Of a stretch of DNA of 64,000 bases, positions 1 through 11,247 are shown piece after piece. Every line of letters begins with the position of its first letter. Position 1 is the stretch's first letter. The stretch spans positions 1-64,000 of the forward strand of contig CAWFOR010000027.1 of the NCBI GenBank assembly GCA_963817485.1. The letters run 5' to 3'. The position numbers were made by a program, and so were the translations under genes. The notes beneath the pieces are model-generated. The model saw only the letters and a program-made list of their open reading frames with translations, made no database searches and was not told where the DNA came from. The stretch comes from Hyphomicrobium_A sp963817485. GTDB taxonomy: Bacteria > Pseudomonadota > Alphaproteobacteria > Rhizobiales > Hyphomicrobiaceae.

Positions 1-446
1 TCCGGCGCGCAGCCGTGCGATGCGGCCAGCTTGACGGCGGCGACCGCGATGATCTGTCCCGCCGCCCCGAGCGGAACCGCCACCATAGGCTCGAGCAAGG
101 ATGCGACCGGGCTATCGGGAGAGGGTCCAGAGTGGAGAGTGCGCCGTTCGAGGTAAGCGCGTGTCGCAAGCTTGGAGAGATCCGCGAGACCAGCCAGATC
201 CCGTGGTGGCCAGCATGCTGTTACGGAAGGCGACGGCTGTTGCCGCTGGGGGAGCATAATCAGCCCCGCCGTCACTCCGCTGATGCGCGCGCACTGGATG
301 GACAACCAGGCGGAACAGAATGCCGCTTCACTGCTGGCGTCCGCCAGGGCGCTCCACAGCAGAGGAGCCGGTGGGTCTGCGGGGACCGCCTGCACCTGCG
401 GCGCTTGGTAGGATTTTCCCGGTCGATCGCGGTTCGGCTCCAACAT
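1..446 (-). CDS. GAF-domain protein of HlyD/secretion type (5' part, runs off left edge)
   Basis: The reverse strand is open from an ATG at 446 to the window edge (148 residues, no stop). GAGAG lies 5 bases before the ATG. The first 35 residues are proline-rich. From about residue 30 the sequence reads like the GAF domains found next to or fused with HlyD-type membrane fusion proteins: LLWSALADASSEAAFC, then WLSIQCARISGVTAGLIML, and a hydrophobic beta/helix pair MVAVPLGAAGQIIAVAAVKL. The gene is divergent from an HlyD-like gene at 564, which supports a shared role in export or envelope assembly. Any C-terminal adaptor domain lies outside the window. The GAF assignment is from pattern recognition only. 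Confidence 0.6.
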   Translation of the reverse strand, partial: MLEPNRDRPGKSYQAPQVQAVPADPPAPLLWSALADASSEAAFCSAWLSIQCARISGVTAGLIMLPQRQQPSPSVTACWPPRDLAGLADLSKLATRAYLERRTLHSGPSPDSPVASLLEPMVAVPLGAAGQIIAVAAVKLAASHGCAP

Positions 447-563
447 GTTCGCTCTCAGACCAGCACTGAAGATAATGTAACAAGTAGCTATGATGCTGGC
501 ATATTTTTCAGACTACAATAGTCGTATGCTGCGTCGGCTCGCAAGGATCTCAGGTGTCAGCCT
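447..563. promoter_or_regulatory. Divergent intergenic region, probable promoters
   Basis: This 117-base gap separates the divergent GAF gene (start 446) and HlyD-like gene (start 564). It is clearly richer in A and T than its surroundings, especially 470-525, as expected of a shared promoter region. I could not assign convincing -35 and -10 boxes. Confidence 0.35.
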
Positions 564-1476
564 ATGTCGACCGTCAACCGAGGAGATGGACGCGGGCTGA
601 TCCGGCTCCTTCTCGTATCCGCCGCCAGTCTGTTCGCAGGTTGCTTCGCGATGGCGGAGCCGCAGCCGCGATTCAGAGGCGCCCGGCTATGAAAGCGATT
701 GCATCATCGAGCCCGAGCAGGTGGTCAAGCTGGCAAGTCCCGTCGTCGGCGTCATCGCCCGTCTCGACGTCGATCGGGGAGATATCGTTCGCAAGGGGCA
801 AGTCCTCGGCAAATTGGCGGACGACGTGGAGGTCGCGACACTCGCGCTGGCGCGCGCTCGGGCCGAGAACGAATCTCCCATCAAATCGGCACAGGCCCGC
901 CTGCAGTTTCTGGAGAGCAAATTCAAGCGGATCGATGCCTTGCACGACAAGGCGATCAGCACTTTGGCCGCGCTTCAAGAATCGGAAGCGGAAGCAAATG
1001 TCGCCGAGCAGCAGCTCAAGGAGGCGCAACTGAATAGGGAAATCGCGCGTCTCGAGGTGCGGCATTACGAGGAGATCGTCAGGCAGCGGACGCTGCAAAG
1101 TCCAATCGACGGCATCGTTCTCGAGCGGCTCCTCGTTCCGGGCGAATATCAAAATGAGCAGAGCCCGATCCTGAGGCTTGCCCAAATCGATCAGCTTCGT
1201 GTCGAGGTGTTCGTCCCTACCTCCCGTTACGGAGAAATTCGCGTCGGCAGCGTAGCTGAGGTCAGGCCCGAACCGCCCATCGGAGGCACCTATGCGGCGA
1301 CCGTCACCGCGGTCGATCGCGTGCTCGATGCTGCGAGCGGTACCTTCGGCGTCCGCTTGGCCCTCCCCAACCCCGAGCTTCTGCTGCCCGCCGGGATACG
1401 ATGCAAAATCGTGTTTAAGGAATCTGCGACCGGAGCCTTGCCGACCTCGGCGCTCAGCGACTCGCGATCGAAATAG
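564..1476 (+). CDS. HlyD-type periplasmic adaptor (membrane fusion protein), frame-interrupted
   Basis: From the ATG at 564 one frame encodes an export signal (LIRLLLVSAASLFAGCFA) and then stops at about 695. The next frame, open through GTG 721 to 1476, carries the mature adaptor. It has a lipoyl-type half (VVKLASPVVGVIARLDVDRG), a glutamate/glutamine-rich coiled coil at about 860-1080, a second lipoyl half (TLQSPIDGIVLERLL) and a beta-barrel. Joining them needs a +1 change near 640-690; adding one CG at about 645-653 (CCGCGATT) gives a continuous protein of about 304 residues. The only in-frame start without a shift is GTG 721, which lacks the signal peptide. Such adaptors bridge inner-membrane exporters to the periplasm. 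The C-terminus is short for the family. Confidence 0.6.
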
Positions 1477-1660
1477 GATTGCACGGCTTCTAGGTCGATC
1501 CCGGTTCCGAGGCGATTATTCGCATTTCATACACGTATATGGAGCAACCATGGGCGATGGCAGGCCGCGGGCATGGCTGGTCTCGTTGCAGCCATCAATT
1601 TGGTCCAAGACCGGCCATCGGACTTCGGGCGCAGAAAGCTTGAGTGGCTAGAAAGTCGTC

Positions 1661-2533
1661 ATGCATAAGAGCCGCCGGGATTTCTTGCGTCTGGCAGGGC
1701 GGACTGGCCTGATTGCCGTTCTTGCTGGCGCGAAGGGCGTTCGCGCTCTTGCTGTCGGACCCGGCCACGATCCAGTTGCCACTCCCCTCAACGCGATCGG
1801 CATGCCAATGCCTCATAACACTGAACCCGCATCCGACGCAGATCTCGTGCGCAGGATCAAAGCGATCACGAACGTGTTCGAGGTCGGCGGGCCCGACCCC
1901 GACTACGCTTATGTCGAGAATCTGGGCGACGGTCGGGGCTACACGGTCACGCAATATGGCTTCTGCACCTATAACAATGAGGTTGCCCAGGTCATCGAGC
2001 GCTACGCCCAGTTTGTGCCGGGCACAGACCTGAAGCGCTTTCTGGTTCAGCTGCCGCCCGTCGCGACGGGAAGGCAGGCGCTGGCCGGCTTCCCTGCCGC
2101 GTGGCAGAAGGAAGTCGACGCCTCCGAATATCTCGGCATCGCCTGCGATGAGGAAGCCGACAAGCTCTACTTCCGACCTGCGCTGAAAGCGGCCGCTTCG
2201 GTTGGCGTCACCTCAGCCATCGGCAAATCGATCTTCTACGATACCTGGTTGCAGCACGGCGCGAGCAGCGATCCGGACTCCCTGTCCGCGATCCTCAAAC
2301 GCACCCAGGGTGCGACCGGCGGTATCGGCGTCCGTTCCGAAAAGGAATTCCTGAGAGAGTTTCTCGCAATTCGCAAGGCGGTGCTGCGCGAGCCGGCCAA
2401 CCGCGACACAAGGGAAGTCTGGCGCGCCTCCGCACGTCGCGTGGACGCATTGCTGCATTTGCTCGACAACAATCCGGATCTGGTGCCGCCGATCAAGGTC
2501 GCCAATGCCGACGTCGACGTGGTCGTTCTGTAG
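1661..2533 (+). CDS. Secreted chitosanase, glycoside hydrolase family 46
   Basis: This 290-residue protein has a twin-arginine signal (SRRDFLRLAG, then a hydrophobic run to about residue 30). The mature part matches GH46 chitosanases, which cut beta-1,4 glucosamine linkages in partly deacetylated chitin. The family hallmark YVENLGDGRGYT is at about 84-95, with a candidate general-acid Glu86. A second acidic residue, Glu107, lies in the following FCTYNNE stretch where family members carry the other catalytic acid. The length fits the family. The gene ends 25 bases from the end of the convergent deacetylase/synthase gene, so enzyme and likely polymer source are neighbours. Folded export through Tat is inferred from the signal. 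Confidence 0.85.
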   Translation: MHKSRRDFLRLAGRTGLIAVLAGAKGVRALAVGPGHDPVATPLNAIGMPMPHNTEPASDADLVRRIKAITNVFEVGGPDPDYAYVENLGDGRGYTVTQYGFCTYNNEVAQVIERYAQFVPGTDLKRFLVQLPPVATGRQALAGFPAAWQKEVDASEYLGIACDEEADKLYFRPALKAAASVGVTSAIGKSIFYDTWLQHGASSDPDSLSAILKRTQGATGGIGVRSEKEFLREFLAIRKAVLREPANRDTREVWRASARRVDALLHLLDNNPDLVPPIKVANADVDVVVL

Positions 2534-2557
2534 CGCCGCGCGTGCAGCCGGGCTCTG

Positions 2558-5500
2558 TTAGATATTTCCAGGGGTCACAGTCGCTTTGCGATCAAGCTTG
2601 CCCCAACCCACGAGATGGCCCTTGGCGGCCGTGCTGACGGATTTTGCCAGCACGTAATAGAGAAGCTGCCGATAGCCAAACCGCTGCAGAACGAGCCACC
2701 AAAGAAGTTGCCAGTTCTCGCGCCTCTCAAACAGGAACGCGACCGCGGCCGTTGCAATGTCGACCGTAATGAAGATGGCGTAGTAGAAAAGCGTGACCTT
2801 GAGGTTCGTCGGATCGAATTGCGCGCCGTGCTGCACATAGTCGGAGGCAGCGGCGACGAGCTGCACGATGAGCAGCAGATCGACGAACGGTGAGATGAGC
2901 GCCAGGAAGATCTGGAACAGCCACGCTTGAGGAAGCGCGACGAGACCGAGCGCGCCATACCGAGGACGCAGCGTGACGTCCGCGTGCTTCCACAGGCATT
3001 GCAACGTCCCGAATGCCCAGCGGAAACGCTGCTTCGCAAGCCCGGCGACTGTGTCCGGCGCCTCTGTCCAAGCCACGGCATCCGGATCGAAGATCGCCCG
3101 GTAGCCGGCTTTCTGTATGCCAATGGTCAAGTCCTGATCCTCGGCAAGGGTGTCCGTCGGGAAACCGCCGAGCTCGACCAATGCGGACCTGCGCCAAGCG
3201 CCGACCGCACCCGGGACGACCGTTATGCAATCCAAAGCTCCCAACGCCCGCCGCTCCAGATTCTGCGCGGTAATGTATTCGAGCGCCTGCCAACGGGTCA
3301 GCAGATTGATCCGGTTGCCGACCTTGGCGTTGCCGGCGACGGCGCCGATCGATTTGTCGCCGAACCACCGTGTGAGGCGCGCAATGGTGTCGGGTTCAAA
3401 ATGGGTATCGGCGTCGAGAGCGACGACAACCTCGCCGTGCGAAGAAGCCAATCCCATATTGACGGCTCTCGCCTTGCCTCCGTTGCGGACTGTGATGAGC
3501 GTCACTCGTGGATCGCTCCCGAAGCGGTCGCGCACGACATCGCTGGTGCCGTCGGTCGACCCGTCATCGATGACGATCACCTCCAGGTTTGCGTGGCAGC
3601 TCTCAAGAATTCCTTCCACCGAGGCGGCGATAACCTTGGCTTCGTTGAATGCGGGAATCAAGACGGAAACGGTGAGGCCGTCGCTCGCCGAAAGTGGCGG
3701 TGGAGGAATGGCTTTCCGGCTGCTCCAGATAGCCAAACCGCATAGCGCGACGAGGCGTGCGAGCCCAAGGGCGATTGCGAGCGCAAACAGCCAATGCATC
3801 GCAGCTTGCAACCAGCTAGCGGTGATGAACACGTACCAGTTGACGATTGCAGAGTGGTCCTCCGACGGAAGGGATGGCATCACCTGGTCGAATGTCCAGC
3901 CGGCCAGCGCCGATACCGGCACGATCTCCAGACCCTTGGCGCGCAGTGCATCGATGACGCGAGGCAATGCCGCGACCGTGTGAGATCTGTCACCTCCGGC
4001 ATCGTGCAGCAGCACGATCTGGCCGCGCGTTTCCGGGTTGGTGTCGGCCATGCGGTCCAGGATGCGCTGCACGATCAGGTCCGCGGACGGCCCTTGCCAA
4101 TCGTCCGGGTCTACCCTCAGCCCGACTGTCACGTAGCCGAGCGACTGAGCCAGTTTGACCGGCGCGATCTCGCTCGGAGTGGTCGGTTCCGCGTCCCCAA
4201 AGAACGGCGGCCTGAAGAGGCGCATCGACCGCCCCGTCAGCGCCTCGACCAGCCGCTGGGTCGCGTTGATCTCGAGCCGGGCCACCTCGGGAGGCACTTC
4301 TCCCAGATTTGGGTGGGTGAAGGTGTGATTGCCGATCTCATGACCCTCGGCAAGGATGCGCTGGACGAGGCTGGGATTCGTTTCCCCGTTGGTGCCGGCG
4401 ATGAAGAACGTCGCCTTGACGCCCTTCTGCTTCAGGATGTCGAGAATTTTAGGCGTCCACTCGGAGCTCGGGCCGTCGTCGAATGTGAGCGCCACCTTGC
4501 CCGGCACCCAGCCGGAGCGGCGGATGACATAGGTCGATGGGATCTTCGTGAACGCCTCCGACACGATCACTCGATGCGTGGCGTCGGTCTCGAAGGTTCG
4601 GGCGCCGTTTGCGGGTTCGGCGGCGATATTTAGGATTTCGCCCTGACCCTCGATGTCGATGTCACTGCCCGGAACGATCGTGCCGAGCTCTGCGGGGATC
4701 TCTGCATTATACGGCCGGCCGAGAAGCGACCAGATCGACGGATCCTCCGATCCTAGCCGCCACAACGCGTAGCCTCGGGGACGAAACACGTCGGCGGCCC
4801 GCAGTTGATTGTGCGCAGTCACGGCGTCCAAGAACCAGACGTGGTGAATGCTGCCGTCGTCCTCCTGATAGTCGAAGTGGGGATTGAGGGTGAGGGGATC
4901 GAACACGATCGGCGCGTCTGACTCCTTCGAGGTGAGGACCGTTTCCTGGAAGGTCATGTCGATGGCGGGCGGTTTTTCGGCCCAGTCGTAGCCGTAGTTT
5001 CCAAGAGCGATGATCGTCTTGGCCGGGTCCAGCTCCTTCATTCTGCGGCTGAGCTTGTCGACGAACCACGATTGCGAGGCGATGGCGCCGGGCGCGCCCT
5101 CCTCGAAGTGCTCGTCGTAGGCCATGAGTATTTGATAGTCGGTCGCCGCGGCATAGCTGCGGTACGTCCACTCCGGATCGTCGAAGGGAGCCGCGATGGC
5201 CAGTAGCCATCCGTGCGATATGAACGCCGCCTTGAGCTCATGCAAGAACGTCAGAACATCCTTGTGCGCGTCTTTGGGTACCTCCTCGAAATCGATCACG
5301 AGGCCTTGCGCGGAGTTGCCCTGCAGGAATGTCACGAGCTCCTCACGGCGTGCTTGGCGCTTGACAGGGTCGGCCAGAAGGCGCGCAAGCCCGGGACCAT
5401 CCCATTTGCCGTCGCTCGCGTTTTGCAGCATGGGCAGAACGCTGGGCGGCTGCTTTTGCTTATGCAGGAGGTCTACCGATTTCTGATCGACGACCCCCTT

Positions 5501-5975
5501 CAACTCCATGTCGGGGCCGGTAAGCTCGAGCCAGCTCGGCACCACCCAGTCGAGCTTCGGCAGCGCCGTCTCCAGCGATGCAAAGCTGCTGTCGTCCCAC
5601 GTCACGTAGAAACCAATCGTCAAAGGCCGGCTGTCCCCGCGTTCGCGCGCCGCCGTGAGCTGCTTTGCGGAGGCCGTAGGCATCGTCTGCTTGACGGCCC
5701 ATTTCGGGAGAGTCGTTCTTGACCGCGCGGCGTCTCCAAGACGCCGTCGCCGCCGGCAGCAATTCACGTCGCTGGGCGATATCCTTCGTGTCCGCCAGCG
5801 CAGAGCGCTTGCGCGGCGGGTCGAGGCGAAGGACGGAGACGTTCGGAAGGAAGAGCAGGCTCGCCACGAATGCCAGGAGCACGATCGTGCTGACAACGGA
5901 CACGATCCAGCCGAGCGAGCCGAGGATGACCGAGCGGCGCTTGGTGGGATCGAAGAAGACGGGAGGGCGGGTCAC
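2558..5975 (-). CDS. Tri-domain GH18-like / NodB polysaccharide deacetylase / GT2 synthase, frame-interrupted
   Basis: About 1,138 residues if one frame break is mended. Approximate order: membrane anchor 15-45; GH18-like domain 115-340 with GLVIDFEEV at its acid site; NodB deacetylase 495-690 with TFDDGP, HTFTH, RPPFF and LLHDAGG; transmembrane segments 710-750; processive GT2 domain 770-990 with DDGS, DAD, EDQD and QRFRW; then several membrane helices. The N-terminal frame begins at ATG 5975 and shifts +1 near 5700-5712 (CCCGAAATGG on the coding strand); one extra CG there restores a single frame. The inferred role is synthesis, deacetylation and trimming of a beta-linked GlcNAc polymer, as PgaC and PgaB do together in poly-GlcNAc systems. 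It converges on a chitosanase gene. Confidence 0.85.
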
Positions 5976-6072
5976 ATGAACCTGGGCAGTGGATCAGCGT
6001 ATGTGAAGAAGGCGCGAGTGATGAAACCGACGAGAGCCACGATGCAAGGCTGACGTCCCGGGCCGAACGGCT

Positions 6073-6228
6073 TCATTTCTTCACGCAGGTCTTGGTCTTG
6101 GAATCCCACTTCATGTCGGTCAGCTTGTCGCACTCCGTCTTCGTCTTCGGCGCATCCGCTGCGATCGCCGGAGCCGCAAGAGCAAACAAAAGTCCCGCAA
6201 CAACCGCCGTGCTCAGAATTTTCGACAT
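6073..6228 (-). CDS. Small secreted two-cysteine protein, copy 1
   Basis: This 51-residue protein starts with ATG at 6228 and GGAGGAAGCACA just upstream, a good ribosome binding site. It has a clean signal peptide (residues 1-23, ending in AAPAIAA) and a mature peptide of only about 28 residues, rich in Lys and Asp, with two cysteines. It shares the pattern ..C-D-K...KWD-x-KT..C.VKK with the 6404-6562 product, and both have the same length and layout, so the two are tandem paralogs. A periplasmic location and a single disulfide are inferred. I do not recognise a function. Confidence 0.75.
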   Translation of the reverse strand: MSKILSTAVVAGLLFALAAPAIAADAPKTKTECDKLTDMKWDSKTKTCVKK

Positions 6229-6360
6229 TGTGCTTCCTCCCAGGCTGTCCGCCGTCGTCCAAGTAACGTTGCGCTCCGCCTTTTGCGGGCGGATGTCTAC
6301 CGCCTTACGGATCGGTAAGAAGGTGGATGCGGCGTCTAAGATAGTGGATGCAGTAAGAAA

Positions 6361-6391
6361 CCCCGCCAGGGAACGATCTGGCGGGGCTTCA
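6361..6391 (-). terminator. Rho-independent terminator after copy 2 micro-protein
   Basis: A perfect 9-base inverted repeat, ccccgccag (6361-6369) and ctggcgggg (6378-6386), has an 8-base loop. Read on the minus strand, the stem is followed by TTTCTT, fitting termination of the gene ending at 6404. Confidence 0.7.
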
Positions 6392-6403
6392 AACGGCGCA
6401 CCA

Positions 6404-6562
6404 CTACTTTTTCACAGTGCACTTGCTCGTCTTGTCGTCCCATTTGCCCTTGGCCTTGTCGCAATCGGCCTTGGTCTTGGGCTCGTCGGCGGCGAATGCC
6501 GGAGCCGCGGTGGCCAACAGAAGACCGGAAATTATGGCGACGTTCACGATCCTACCAATCAT
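6404..6562 (-). CDS. Small secreted two-cysteine protein, copy 2
   Basis: This 52-residue protein starts at ATG 6562 (MIGRIVNVAI). Its signal peptide ends near TAAPAFAA and the mature part is about 28 residues, with cysteines in the pattern ADCDKAKGKWDDKTSKC. It is a paralog of the 6073-6228 product. A longer in-frame start at 6637 exists but would put a long charged leader before the signal peptide, so the short start is preferred. A terminator hairpin follows directly. Function unknown. Confidence 0.75.
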   Translation of the reverse strand: MIGRIVNVAIISGLLLATAAPAFAADEPKTKADCDKAKGKWDDKTSKCTVKK

Positions 6563-6949
6563 GGCTATGCTCCTTGATACCCTGGGTCTTGACGATGCCC
6601 AGGTGGCCGGACGCTGGTCTCCGATCTTGGCAGCCACGTGTCGATCTCTTTACGTCTTCGTAAAGTGAGAACGACGTTCGTCAGCAAGCCCGGCAACTTC
6701 GCGAAGAAGCCGATGCCGGAAATGCTCAGGCTGAAGATCATCGGCGATAGCAGAGCAAGCGGGCGTCTGAACTGGGCGTTTCAATCCTCGAAGCGGATGG
6801 GGGCGCGACTGACAGCGGCTTGGAGATCCACGACGCACTCGCGATGGTCCATGGTCCCGATTACCGCCCAGCGGCGAAACTTCTCGGCAATAGCCCTTGC
6901 AATGACGTCCGACTCGGCCTATTTGCCATCTACATGGATGGTAGCATGG
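6563..6949. other. Intergenic region, no supported gene
   Basis: An open frame crosses this stretch ahead of the ribbon-helix-helix gene, but its translation (6638-6940) looks like random sequence. The 3' end has short ATGGATGG repeats (about 6933-6965) that create several possible in-frame starts for the next gene. Confidence 0.5.
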
Positions 6950-7381
6950 ATGGCCATACGGATGGTGAGCAACGTACGGGAGCTGCGGCCCAAACCCGGC
7001 GACTCCGAGAAGGTCACGATCAATCTCGGGTATGTCGACCTCGGTCAAATCGACCTGATGGTGCATGAGGGGTTCTATTCGAACCGTACCGATTTCATTC
7101 GCACCGCCATCCGCAACCAGCTCGATCGCCATGCCGACGTGGTCAAGCAAAGCGTGGCGCGCAACACGCTGGATCTCGGCTTGAGGCACTACACGCGCGA
7201 GGACCTCGAGGCCGTGCGCGCCAGCCGGCAACCGCTTCACCTTCATGTCCTAGGTCTTCTGAGCATCGCCGCCGACGTTTCGCCGGAGCTGGCGCGCGCG
7301 GCCATTGCCTCGCTTTCGGTGCTGGGAGCGCTGCACGCGAGCCCGGAGGTCAAGACCGCGTTGGCAGACCGCATGCGGTAG
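6950..7381 (+). CDS. Ribbon-helix-helix (CopG-like) regulator of esterase-linked family
   Basis: About 143 residues. After a short variable N-terminus the protein reads EKVTINLGYVDLGQIDLMV, a beta strand plus helix typical of ribbon-helix-helix DNA-binding proteins, then FYSNRTDFIRTAIRNQLDRH, the second helix. The C-terminal half is a helical domain (LGLLSIAADVSPELARAAI). This family is commonly found next to a PHB-depolymerase-type esterase, as here (7446). It is inferred to be a dimeric repressor of that gene or of itself. The start is uncertain among ATG 6938, 6950 and 6962. Confidence 0.75.
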   Translation: MAIRMVSNVRELRPKPGDSEKVTINLGYVDLGQIDLMVHEGFYSNRTDFIRTAIRNQLDRHADVVKQSVARNTLDLGLRHYTREDLEAVRASRQPLHLHVLGLLSIAADVSPELARAAIASLSVLGALHASPEVKTALADRMR

Positions 7382-7445
7382 TTGCGATCTGACACCGCGA
7401 TTGCCCGAACATTTCCGATAACCGCTTCGGCAGGAAAGATCCGAG

Positions 7446-8678
7446 ATGAAACCACTGCTTCCCGGCGACATGATCGAGGCGACGCGATTGACGCGAACCG
7501 GCCGGCTGCACGAAGCCGTGGCGCTGCTGCAGAACCTGCTGCGCGGTACCCGTGCCGGCAACAGCCGGAAGTCCAATGCTTCAACCGCGGGGAGCGCGCT
7601 TCCGGGCCTCGCCTTGGAGCTTCTCGCCACGAGCGCTCCCCTCGGCGACGTCAAAGAGGCGGCGGGCTCGCTGCCCGAGGTCGCGTTGCGCGGCGGCTTC
7701 GATCGTATCGACTTGACCCTGCCCGGCTTGCCCGGTCTGCGTCGACGCGGACCGCCGCGCGCCTCGGATTTAGCTCCGGCAGCAGGAAAGTTCATCACCG
7801 GGTCGTTCAGCAACGAGGCCGGCACTCGGGCCTACAAGCTCTACGTTCCCAGCCGGCATAGTGAGCCGCGCCCGCTGATCGTCATGCTGCACGGGTGCCT
7901 GCAGACGGCCGATGACTTTTCGGCCGGCACGCGGATGAACTTCGCTGCCGAAGAGAGCTCGTGTTTCGTCGTCTATCCCGAGCAACCTGCAGCAGCCAAT
8001 GCCTCCAAGTGTTGGAACTGGTTCAAGCAAAGCGACCAGCTGCGTGGTCGCGGTGAGCCCGCGCTCATCGCGGGCATCACGCGCCAGGTCATGAAGGACT
8101 ACGGGATCGATGCCCGTCGCGTCTATATCGCGGGACTATCTGCCGGCGGTGCGGCCGCAGCCACAATGGGAGAGACCTATCCCGATCTCTACGCGGCCGT
8201 GGGAGTGCATTCGGGACTGGCGTGCGGAGCGGCTCGCGACCTCCCGTCTGCGTTTGCCGCAATGAGGGGGCACGGTCCGGCTCGCGGACACCCGGGCGGC
8301 GTCCACACGAGACGACGGCAGGCGTTGCCCACGATCGTTTTCCACGGCGACCAGGATACAACCGTGCATCCCCGCAACGGGACGGAAGTCATCGCGCGCG
8401 CCAATACCGGTGAGCATTCGGATGCCTCGGTGGAACGCGAGATGGTTTCCTCGGGCCGCAGATACACGCGTTCAATCCAACGCGACGCAGGCGGACGCAG
8501 CGTGCTCGAGCAATGGGAGCTGCACGGGGCCGGTCATGCGTGGTCGGGTGGCAATCTTGCGGGGTCGTTCACAGATCCGACGGGGCCCGACGCCACGAAA
8601 GAGATGCTCCGCTTCTTCCTTGAGCATGCACAATCGGCTCCACACTCGGGAGGCCGTGGTTCATTGGAAACAGATTGA
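7446..8678 (+). CDS. PHB depolymerase-type esterase (alpha/beta hydrolase)
   Basis: This 410-residue protein belongs to the LpqC/Esterase_PHB family, which hydrolyses polyhydroxyalkanoate-like or aryl esters. The oxyanion/HG region reads MLHGCLQTADDF (about 149-160). The nucleophile elbow is GLSAGG. An Asp-containing loop VFHGDQDTTVHP and a C-terminal HGAGHAWSGG complete the triad. The N-terminal 110 residues are a linker-like extension seen in the intracellular relatives. There is no clear signal peptide, so the enzyme may be cytoplasmic. A purine-rich GGAAAGAT precedes ATG 7446. It lies downstream of the ribbon-helix-helix gene in the same direction. Confidence 0.85.
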   Translation: MKPLLPGDMIEATRLTRTGRLHEAVALLQNLLRGTRAGNSRKSNASTAGSALPGLALELLATSAPLGDVKEAAGSLPEVALRGGFDRIDLTLPGLPGLRRRGPPRASDLAPAAGKFITGSFSNEAGTRAYKLYVPSRHSEPRPLIVMLHGCLQTADDFSAGTRMNFAAEESSCFVVYPEQPAAANASKCWNWFKQSDQLRGRGEPALIAGITRQVMKDYGIDARRVYIAGLSAGGAAAATMGETYPDLYAAVGVHSGLACGAARDLPSAFAAMRGHGPARGHPGGVHTRRRQALPTIVFHGDQDTTVHPRNGTEVIARANTGEHSDASVEREMVSSGRRYTRSIQRDAGGRSVLEQWELHGAGHAWSGGNLAGSFTDPTGPDATKEMLRFFLEHAQSAPHSGGRGSLETD

Positions 8679-8897
8679 CGGGTTCATGAGCCAAACTGGG
8701 AGAAGGCGCCCGCGCCGGGTGATTGCCGCATCGAACCCTGATTGGCGAACGGCAGCCGAACGCAAGCCCTTCGTCACTCAATGTCGCACGTGTTCCGTGG
8801 GGAACACCGCAAATCCCTCCCGCAGGGCTACCTAATCGCGTCGAGCGCAGCCGGACCCACAACGGGGATCGCAGCCGCCTTTCATTAGGAGAGAAAA

Positions 8898-9110
8898 ATG
8901 CAGTCCAATCTCAAGACCACGCTTTTCATCGCCGCTGCGACGCTGTTTGTCATCGCCGGCACCCAGGCACAGGCAGGAGGCGATACCGCGGGCCTCGATG
9001 CCGCGTTGCTCGCCAGCATGCAGGACTCCGGCGATCAGCCCGCGGATCCCGCCGAGACGCTCGCGCAGGCAGCCGAAGCGGCTGGCGAGTTGCTGGGCCT
9101 CGACGACTAG
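8898..9110 (+). CDS. Small secreted protein, unknown function
   Basis: This 70-residue protein has a strong ribosome binding site (TAGGAGAGAAAA before the ATG). The signal peptide (residues 1-26) ends at TQAQA. The mature part is acidic and alanine-rich with repeated A-E-A and L-A-Q steps and ends in LLGLDD. It has no cysteines and no known motif. It stands alone, followed by a hairpin at 9141. I do not recognise it, but the strong start and signal support a real gene. Confidence 0.65.
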   Translation: MQSNLKTTLFIAAATLFVIAGTQAQAGGDTAGLDAALLASMQDSGDQPADPAETLAQAAEAAGELLGLDD

Positions 9111-9140
9111 TTTTTTTCCGACTCTTTGCCGGACGTTTCG

Positions 9141-9178
9141 CCGCCCGAACCAGCCATTGTCTTGGCCGGTTCGGGCGG
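9141..9178. terminator. Hairpin between convergent genes, likely bidirectional terminator
   Basis: CCGCCCGAACC (9141-9151) pairs perfectly with GGTTCGGGCGG (9168-9178), and the stem continues inward after one mismatch. It sits between the stops of convergent genes (9110 and 9199). There is no strong T-run on the plus strand. Confidence 0.5.
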
Positions 9179-9198
9179 CTCCACTTTAGGTCGACTGC

Positions 9199-11076
<1,878 letters not shown>

Positions 11077-11247
11077 ACCCCTGGACTCGGTAGCGCGATT
11101 CGAGGGCGAAGCGATTGTCCGCCGCGCCGGTATGCGACATGCGGCGCTTTGAGGTGTTCATAGTGTCCGCTGAGGGTCAAACCCCATCTGAGCGCCCCAA
11201 GATCGGTCGGTCCACGACGACGGTGGACCGTCAACGGATCTCAATTA

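Noticed and set aside
15..521. Plus-strand open frame of 168 codons at the left edge
   Set aside because: Arg/His/Gln-rich shadow of the convincing reverse-strand GAF gene.
6638..6949. Long N-terminal extension of the ribbon-helix-helix gene
   Set aside because: The translation before about 6938 has no protein-like composition and family members start near the beta strand.
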